IMG/VR virus record: IMGVR_UViG_3300006052_000026
Location: 1 to 27,019 of that record
Strand: one strand, 5' to 3'
DNA: 27,019 nt
Source: a virus
Shown: positions 22,804-27,019 of the stretch, one piece after another
How the letters are laid out: each line of letters starts with the position of its first letter
Numbering within the stretch: the stretch's first letter is position 1
Translations under genes and position numbers: made by a program
The notes under the pieces: model-generated
Databases searched by the model: none
The model's input: only the letters and a program-made list of their open reading frames with translations
Told to the model about the DNA's origin: nothing

Positions 22804-23253
22804 TTAATAGTTATCTTTGTCAACTGAATATAAAGGACAATAATCACTATGTTTTAAACTACCAACTGCACTACACCCACACTCGCATTTCTTAGCAATC
22901 CAGTTGCCAGGAGATTCAGCTTCGAACATATCGCCGTGAATGGAGGCGTAGAGCTCCTCAGCCGTTGGTGGGACATAAGTACCTTGTGCACTAATCGTGC
23001 CAATCCCAGTAGATCCATACCCAATAGATGCTGGCACTCCGGAAGGTAAAGCGGGGACAAAATAAAAACTTAATAGTGGCACGGGCAGTGTAACAGGGTC
23101 GGCGCCAGGTAAAATAATGCTAATGTCTCCGTTGCTAAAAATTTGGTCAACCGTAGTACTTTTTGAAAAACCTATAGACTGCACAATACCGGCTGGGTCC
23201 AGATAATAATAAGTTCGCACACAAAGCAAAATATCGCCAACTTTAATACTCAT
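22804..23253 (-). CDS. Unknown protein with C-terminal Cys-rich motif
   Basis: This 149-aa protein has a beta-rich N-terminal part with a KOW/SH3-like look (SIKVGDILLCVRTYYYLDPA, later GDISIILPG), a Gly/Pro/Ser linker (about 70-100) and a C-terminal KKCECGCSAVGSLKHSDYCP. The C-x-C-G to H-S-x-x-C-P pattern is a likely zinc-binding unit recurrent in small phage proteins. The function is unknown. It starts eight bases after the preceding stop and lies at the head of the leftward block. Confidence 0.65.
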   Translation of the reverse strand: MSIKVGDILLCVRTYYYLDPAGIVQSIGFSKSTTVDQIFSNGDISIILPGADPVTLPVPLLSFYFVPALPSGVPASIGYGSTGIGTISAQGTYVPPTAEELYASIHGDMFEAESPGNWIAKKCECGCSAVGSLKHSDYCPLYSVDKDNY

Positions 23254-23261
23254 AACATCGC

Positions 23262-23480
23262 CTATTCTGGAAAAAAAGTTGTTACTAAATCATTTCGCTC
23301 TAAATAATCACATATAGCGACAATCTCGTCATTGCCTGCATCTGAAGCCATATTACGAACCGCCTCAAGTTTATTCTCAGAAGAAAGATATTCTTCTTCA
23401 AGCGTAGAAATATAAGGGCCACAAAAATCCTTTAGTAATATGCTAACAATCATTAAATTAGGAAACTCCGTTCTTTGCAT
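23262..23480 (-). CDS. Small unknown protein, first gene of the leftward block
   Basis: This 72-aa, mostly helical acidic protein (FPNLMIVSILLKDFCGPYIS, then AVRNMASDAGNDEIVAICDY) has AGAGGTGA upstream of its ATG, a strong ribosome site. It is the promoter-proximal gene of the leftward block and is therefore likely to be expressed early. No family is recognised. Confidence 0.65.
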   Translation of the reverse strand: MQRTEFPNLMIVSILLKDFCGPYISTLEEEYLSSENKLEAVRNMASDAGNDEIVAICDYLERNDLVTTFFPE

Positions 23481-23575
23481 AAAATCACCTCTTGCATAAC
23501 TTATCGGATCTAATAATATAAACTTTAGCCTAAAACCACTTGAAAAGCAATAAATATCCTGATAGTATTATATAG
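23481..23575. promoter_or_regulatory. Divergent intergenic region between leftward and rightward blocks
   Basis: This 95-base AT-rich gap separates the two transcription directions and so should hold both promoters. Rightward, TTGAAA (23540-23545), a 17-base spacer and TAGTAT (23563-23568) form a fair sigma70-type pair. Leftward, TATATTAT-like sequence near 23510-23520 is a possible -10 without a convincing -35. No terminator or tRNA is seen. Confidence 0.55.
23540..23568 (+). promoter_or_regulatory. Candidate rightward promoter
   Basis: TTGAAA (5 of 6 matches to TTGACA) and TAGTAT (4 of 6 to TATAAT) are separated by 17 bases. The -10 ends seven bases before the ATG at 23576, so the first rightward gene would have no leader, consistent with its lack of a Shine-Dalgarno site. 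Confidence 0.45.
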
Positions 23576-23761
23576 ATGAAACTCAAAAACGGTTATAAGA
23601 CCTTAAGTTCTAATACTCTTCTAAAGCCCTATAAGACCTTTAACCTAATAGGCATAGTGTTTGTTGATTTTAAAAGAAAACCGAAAAAAGAAAAAGAAGA
23701 CAAAACAATTGTACCAACTTTAAAAATGCTTGTCAACCTTTATTTAAAGAAAGATTTATAA
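23576..23761 (+). CDS. Small basic protein, first gene of the rightward block
   Basis: This 61-aa, Lys-rich protein (KPYKTFNLIGIVFVDFKRKP, then KKEKEDKT) matches no recognised family. There is no ribosome site; the ATG lies at the expected transcription start of the promoter at 23540-23568. The stop codon overlaps the HNH ATG (TAATG). It could be a small nucleic-acid-binding or host-takeover protein, or simply a translated leader. Base composition is clearly AT-richer than in the genes around it. Confidence 0.5.
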   Translation: MKLKNGYKTLSSNTLLKPYKTFNLIGIVFVDFKRKPKKEKEDKTIVPTLKMLVNLYLKKDL

Positions 23762-24192
23762 TGAACGCCAAGTCTAGACTACTGCCTATGTGCGCCGCTT
23801 GGGACGATCCTATGCTGAAATGCCGTGTTTGTAGGAAGCTAAAGCCTGCAATATGTTTTTCCGGTATAAAAAGATTTTATGTCACTTGTATCTCCTGCAC
23901 ACCCCAGCCTTCTGACAGCAGTCGGGCTGCCCGGAACGCAAGGGTGATGGCCCGGTATGTAGGAAGGCTGCGCCGCACTCCTAAATGGTTAGACGTCAAA
24001 CACAAGCAGATTATTATTGATCTTTATGCTTTTGCGCTTCGTATGACTAAAGTCTCAGGTGTAGCGCATGAGGTAGACCACATTATCCCGTTGCAGGGTA
24101 AACTAGTGTCGGGGTTACACGTCCCTTGGAATTTAAGAGTCATCACAAGAACAGAAAACCGTAAAAAGAATAATAAACTTATATGTTTATAA
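23761..24192 (+). CDS. HNH endonuclease with N-terminal zinc motif
   Basis: This 143-aa protein has an N-terminal zinc ribbon CRVC (21-24) with CISC (43-46), then a basic linker (RAARNARVMARYVGRLRR) and a C-terminal HNH core, AHEVDHIIPLQGKLVSGLHV (H103, D106, H107), PWNLRVITRTENRKKNNK (N124, N133, N138). This is the layout of phage HNH nucleases of the restriction or homing type. It overlaps the following helicase gene by 10 bases. Catalytic residues are intact. Together with the helicase it may form a processing pair, but homing is the simpler explanation. Confidence 0.85.
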   Translation: MNAKSRLLPMCAAWDDPMLKCRVCRKLKPAICFSGIKRFYVTCISCTPQPSDSSRAARNARVMARYVGRLRRTPKWLDVKHKQIIIDLYAFALRMTKVSGVAHEVDHIIPLQGKLVSGLHVPWNLRVITRTENRKKNNKLICL

Positions 24193-25457
24193 TTATTGAA
24201 ATAGGCAATAGTTACTCTCAAGTCAAAGGTATGACACCTGAGGTCTATAGTGGCTTAAGGAAACTATTGTCCTATAGCCCTAACGCCAGTACAGCCCATT
24301 ATACTGGTGGGTTTGTTAGGATCAAATACCTTATCGATAAGCAGGGTTTCTTCCCTACAGGCCTATTGGCTCGCGTAAAAGCCCACCTAAAGGTCTTTAC
24401 CACCAAAGACCTCCGTGTCCTGCCTATGCGCCACCCTTTCCACCCTAGCGACTCTGCCTACCCATGGCAAAATGCCGCCACTAAGACCGGCCTGGAGTTA
24501 ACCCGAGGTATTATATCGGCGGTTACAGGCTCCGGTAAGTCTAGAGTAATCAGGATGTTAGCTGAGATTTCAGGCCTTAGAACGCTTGTTGTGGTACCTT
24601 CCGTAGAGATTAAATACCAGCTGAGAGATGCTCTGAAAGGCTTAACTAATGTCACAATTCAGAATATCGACTCTCCACTGCTTAAAAAGCCGGGTAACTT
24701 TGACTGTCTAATTTTAGATGAGGCCCATCATAGTGCCTCAAAAACCTACCAAGACCTTAATAAGAAGGCTTGGAAGGATATTTACTACAGATACTTCATC
24801 ACCGCCACCCCATTTAGGAACCAGCAGGATGAGCAATTACTGTTTGAAGGTATTGCTGGACAGGTGATTTACCAACTAGACTACCCAACCGCTGTCTCAA
24901 AAGGTTATATATGCCCTATTGAGGCTTATTACTACGATTTGCCAAAGTTGCCAGTTAATGGGACTACCTGGAATAGTGTCTACAATGAGTTAGTGGTCCA
25001 TAACGAATACCGTAATAACCTCATTAGCGCCCTGCTGTTGCGTTTAAACTCCGCAGGCCAAGCCACGCTATGCCTAGTCAAGGAAGTAGCCCATGGTGAG
25101 GCTTTGGCTAAGTTAACCGGCCTACCCTTTACCCATGGCCAAGATGAAGAGTCTAGGGATTATATCCGCCAGTTTAAGAGCGGTGAGATTAAAGCCCTTA
25201 TAGGCACTGAGGGCGTACTTGGCGAAGGTATTGATTTAAAGCCCTGTGAATACGTGGTGATAGCCGGATTAGGTAAAGCAAAAAGTAGTTTAATGCAAAA
25301 GATTGGGCGAGTTATTAGGACTTATCCGGGCAAAGAATCTGGCAAAGTCATCTTATTTCGAGATAAATCTCATAAGTGGACTTTAGCACATTTTAATGCT
25401 CAAAAGAAAATATGCCTTGACGAATACCAAGTTTTACCTATAAAGTTAGAAATATGA
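24183..25457 (+). CDS. SF2 DNA helicase (UvsW/Res-subunit type)
   Basis: This 424-aa helicase has an N-terminal accessory region (1-90), then motif I AVTGSGKSR (113-121), motif Ia VVVPSVEIKYQL, motif II LILDEAHHSA (D179-E180-A181-H182), motif III ITATPFRNQ, a second RecA domain with IGTEGVLGEGIDLKPC, and motif VI QKIGRVIRTYPGK (R376, R379). It lacks a nuclease domain, so a T4 UvsW-like role in fork and recombination-intermediate remodelling fits best. It is the only clear recombination enzyme on the plus strand. The stop codon overlaps the next small ORF (ATGA). Confidence 0.9.
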   Translation: MFIIIEIGNSYSQVKGMTPEVYSGLRKLLSYSPNASTAHYTGGFVRIKYLIDKQGFFPTGLLARVKAHLKVFTTKDLRVLPMRHPFHPSDSAYPWQNAATKTGLELTRGIISAVTGSGKSRVIRMLAEISGLRTLVVVPSVEIKYQLRDALKGLTNVTIQNIDSPLLKKPGNFDCLILDEAHHSASKTYQDLNKKAWKDIYYRYFITATPFRNQQDEQLLFEGIAGQVIYQLDYPTAVSKGYICPIEAYYYDLPKLPVNGTTWNSVYNELVVHNEYRNNLISALLLRLNSAGQATLCLVKEVAHGEALAKLTGLPFTHGQDEESRDYIRQFKSGEIKALIGTEGVLGEGIDLKPCEYVVIAGLGKAKSSLMQKIGRVIRTYPGKESGKVILFRDKSHKWTLAHFNAQKKICLDEYQVLPIKLEI

Positions 25458-25528
25458 AAACTACTAAAAATTTAAATACCTATTTAACTGAATGCCGCAA
25501 AAGGCTTGTGGCAGATGAAACAAAATAA
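25454..25528 (+). CDS. Candidate 24-aa microprotein
   Basis: The ATG at 25454 overlaps the helicase stop (ATGA) and opens 24 codons (MKTTKNLNTYLTECRKRLVA, then DETK). It overlaps the next gene's ATG (25515) by 14 bases, filling the gap exactly. The ribosome site is weak. It is plausibly a coupling peptide that carries ribosomes from the helicase gene to the next gene. Confidence 0.4.
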   Translation: MKTTKNLNTYLTECRKRLVADETK

Positions 25529-25904
25529 ATTTTTTGAGGATCTTAAAGAGGGCTTGAGCGCCGCAATTGAGCTCGAGCGCGATCAGGATCAGGCTGACCC
25601 AGACAATTCGCAGTTAATATCTGAGCGGGCGCAGCGGAATCAACCAAGTCAAAATGAATTGGACCGTGAAGCCGCAAAAAAATATGCAAGTGGGGCCTAC
25701 GGTACCCTGCTCGGTGAAGGCAGTCTTGCCGAAGCCTTTGAAGATGGAATCCAGCACGAGCGTGAGCGCATGGCAGAGGTTGTCAAGGCTTTGGAAAAAG
25801 TAGCGGCACTTAATAGCGCCAGTGGCTATATTTCAGCAGAGGTGTCTTATCTAAGTACTCTTTGTAAAGAAATCTTAATTAAATTTAAAGGAGAAACAAA
25901 ATGA
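25515..25904 (+). CDS. Acidic helical protein, unknown function
   Basis: This protein has about 129 residues and is rich in Glu, Asp, Gln and Ala. The N-terminal half is polar (KEGLSAAIELERDQDQADPD) and the C-terminal half is helical (HERERMAEVVKALEKVAALN). The ATG at 25515 is preferred over an in-frame TTG at 25506, which lies too close to the AAAGG site. The stop overlaps the next gene (ATGA). The sequence around 25560-25790 is more GC-rich than its neighbours. No family is recognised. Confidence 0.6.
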   Translation: MKQNKFFEDLKEGLSAAIELERDQDQADPDNSQLISERAQRNQPSQNELDREAAKKYASGAYGTLLGEGSLAEAFEDGIQHERERMAEVVKALEKVAALNSASGYISAEVSYLSTLCKEILIKFKGETK

Positions 25905-26038
25905 ACCACATTAAACGCCTTCAAAAGTATCTTGAATTAGTGACTAATAATATCCAATCCACCACAGGGCCTTTACAGGAGTTTTGGCAACGCGAGGCTA
26001 AAAAGACCTCAGCTAAAATTGCGAGTCTTCAGAAATGA
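25901..26038 (+). CDS. 45-aa helical protein
   Basis: Found by reading the gap: an ATG at 25901 with AAAGGAG upstream opens 45 codons (MNHIKRLQKYLELVTNNIQS, later LQEFWQREAKKTSAKI), a basic helical protein. Both ends overlap neighbours by ATGA, and the ribosome site is strong, so translation is likely. The function is unknown. Confidence 0.65.
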   Translation: MNHIKRLQKYLELVTNNIQSTTGPLQEFWQREAKKTSAKIASLQK

Positions 26039-26220
26039 GATTCCTGGCCTTTTGCCTAATTCTCACCGGTTGTGCAACAGGTGCAGTTTCTAACGAGACT
26101 CGCATCTATAACCATGAGGATCGACAAGACCCTAAATGTTGGCGGTCATATGGCGCTGAATGGGGCTATTGTGCAATGAGCAATGCTGAATATGAGTCTG
26201 TACGCGGAAAGGGCTATTAA
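26035..26220 (+). CDS. Small lipoprotein
   Basis: This 61-aa protein begins with a signal peptide and lipobox: MRFLAFCLILTGCATG, with cleavage expected before Cys13 (L-T-G-C). The mature part has about 49 residues, two further cysteines and the sequence DPKCWRSYGAEWGYCAMSNA. Phage lipoproteins this small are often outer spanins or superinfection-exclusion factors; neither is proven. An inner-spanin partner is not recognised next to it. Translation is probably coupled to the preceding gene (ATGA). Confidence 0.7.
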   Translation: MRFLAFCLILTGCATGAVSNETRIYNHEDRQDPKCWRSYGAEWGYCAMSNAEYESVRGKGY

Positions 26221-26430
26221 ATGAAATACCGGGTAACAACTAATGGGAACCTGTTTAAAGTACAGTGGCGACCAAAATATTGGCCTTTTTGGTCAGATGC
26301 TAGTAAAGAGCATTATGCACTTGGAACAATGCCAGCGCTTTATTTAACTCTTGATGATGCTAATAATTATATTTACAATCTTATCTGTGACGACAACTTA
26401 GCTGAGGCTACTTGGAAGGCGGTCCGATGA
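26221..26430 (+). CDS. Small unknown protein
   Basis: This 69-aa, aromatic-rich protein (YRVTTNGNLFKVQWRPKYWP, then LYLTLDDANNYIYNLICDDN) is probably a small alpha/beta fold. AAAGGG lies seven bases before the ATG, which directly follows the lipoprotein stop. The stop overlaps the next gene (ATGA). The family is not recognised. Confidence 0.6.
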   Translation: MKYRVTTNGNLFKVQWRPKYWPFWSDASKEHYALGTMPALYLTLDDANNYIYNLICDDNLAEATWKAVR

Positions 26431-26627
26431 AAATCACCAACAAAGACCTAAATGCTTTATTCTCGATGGCTAAGGATGAGCAGATTAAGGACAATAAACG
26501 AGGCCTAGACAACCATGAAGCTTTAGCCAAATCATGGCTTTTGGCCGTCAGTATGTTTCTCAATGTTAAGACTGAGTTCAAGTTTCCAAATGATCGACAA
26601 ATACCTGTGCCGGACGACGAGGGTTAG
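26427..26627 (+). CDS. Small unknown protein
   Basis: This 66-aa protein (KITNKDLNALFSMAKDEQIK, then LAKSWLLAVSMFLNVKTEFK) is largely helical. The ATG at 26427 is chosen over an upstream in-frame TTG at 26412 because it overlaps the previous stop (ATGA). The function is unknown. Confidence 0.6.
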   Translation: MKITNKDLNALFSMAKDEQIKDNKRGLDNHEALAKSWLLAVSMFLNVKTEFKFPNDRQIPVPDDEG

Positions 26628-27019
26628 GTGACAATAAAAGACGGTCGGACTAAACATGGTATGCATAAAAGTCCAGAACACGGTGCGTGGACGGATATGA
26701 AGGGCCGCTGTTTAAATATTAAAAATAAACGCTATAAAGATTATGGTGGACGGGGCATTACAATTTATACGCCCTGGTTAAAATTTGAAAATTTCTTTGC
26801 GGATATGGGAGCTAGACCAGGAAAAGGGTATTCATTAGATCGTATAGATAATAACGGCAATTATGAGCCGGGCAATTGCCGCTGGGCAACTTGGGCCGTG
26901 CAATTTGCTAATAGACGCACTAGCAAATTAAATGAAAACAAAGTACGTGAAATTAGACGTTTAGCGGCAAATGGAATGAATAATACTGCGATTGGAAAAT
27001 TATTTGGTGTGTCTCAACC
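26628..27019 (+). CDS. YGGRGI/SLDRIDNNG-type phage nuclease-like protein (runs off right edge)
   Basis: A GTG at 26628, directly after the previous stop and with GAGGG upstream, opens at least 130 codons to the window edge. The product has HGAWTDMKGRCLNIKNKRYK, DYGGRGITIYTPWLKFENFF, GKGYSLDRIDNNGNYEPGNC and RWATWAVQFANRR, a pattern common in HNH-related phage proteins thought to be homing-type nucleases. The last part, VREIRRLAANGMNNTAIGKL, looks like a helix-turn-helix or NUMOD-type DNA-binding segment. The ATG at 26661 is an alternative start. Confidence 0.8.
   Translation, partial: MTIKDGRTKHGMHKSPEHGAWTDMKGRCLNIKNKRYKDYGGRGITIYTPWLKFENFFADMGARPGKGYSLDRIDNNGNYEPGNCRWATWAVQFANRRTSKLNENKVREIRRLAANGMNNTAIGKLFGVSQ

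Noticed and set aside
1-27019. CRISPR arrays, tRNA genes, insertion sequences or attachment sites
   Set aside because: No regularly spaced direct repeats, no tRNA-like arms, no transposase or integrase and no terminal inverted repeats were seen.

Overview
This window is a piece of a tailed double-stranded DNA bacteriophage (Caudoviricetes). The evidence is a contiguous head-assembly block (large terminase, portal, scaffold-like protein, major capsid protein) on the same strand as a complete phage replication and recombination block. Genes are very tightly packed, with many ATGA or TAATG overlaps. No tail genes, integrase, phage RNA polymerase, tRNA or CRISPR array is visible. Several proteins resemble types known from aquatic or environmental phages, but nothing in the window identifies the host. 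Shine-Dalgarno sites (AGGAG, GGAGGT) are common, as expected for a bacterial host.

Layout. Positions 1-87 hold the start of a leftward HNH nuclease gene that runs off the window. An intrinsic terminator (124-153) then closes a long leftward block (187-23480). Read in transcription order, from right to left, that block contains: two unknown genes (23480-22804); a nested hairpin element with an anti-Shine-Dalgarno loop (22691-22767); a 55-aa gene; a ClpP-like protease; three small membrane proteins; a gene of unknown function; a RecA-like recombinase; an SbcD/SbcC nuclease pair; an HNH nuclease; a metallophosphoesterase; a lytic transglycosylase; small genes including a DUF5664-type nucleotide hydrolase and a HAD phosphatase; an SSB-like acidic-tailed protein; an AEP-primase/DnaB-type helicase fusion; a family A DNA polymerase; an HNH-AP2 homing-type nuclease; small packaging-region genes including a GNAT protein and an HTH protein; the large terminase; an acidic protein with five xAxGGxx repeats; the portal; the scaffold; and the capsid protein.

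From 23576 rightward the genes run on the plus strand, diverging from the 23481-23575 intergenic region. They are a small basic ORF, an HNH nuclease, a UvsW-like SF2 helicase, a run of small unknown genes including a lipoprotein, and a truncated YGGRGI/SLDRIDNNG-type nuclease at the right edge.

How it works together: primase-helicase, polymerase, SSB-like protein, RecA-like protein, SbcCD and the SF2 helicase would replicate and recombine the genome. The nucleotide hydrolase and HAD protein probably act on nucleotide pools or DNA ends. Terminase, portal, scaffold and capsid build and fill heads. The transglycosylase, with some of the small membrane proteins and the lipoprotein, may make up the lysis functions. 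Six genes too short for a standard ORF list were found by reading the gaps (15754-15825, 21281-21418, 21415-21570, 22508-22675, 25454-25528, 25901-26038). Several starts were moved using Shine-Dalgarno evidence, including four TTG starts. No gap exceeds 300 bases; the largest are 22676-22803, 1486-1588, 88-186 and 23481-23575.
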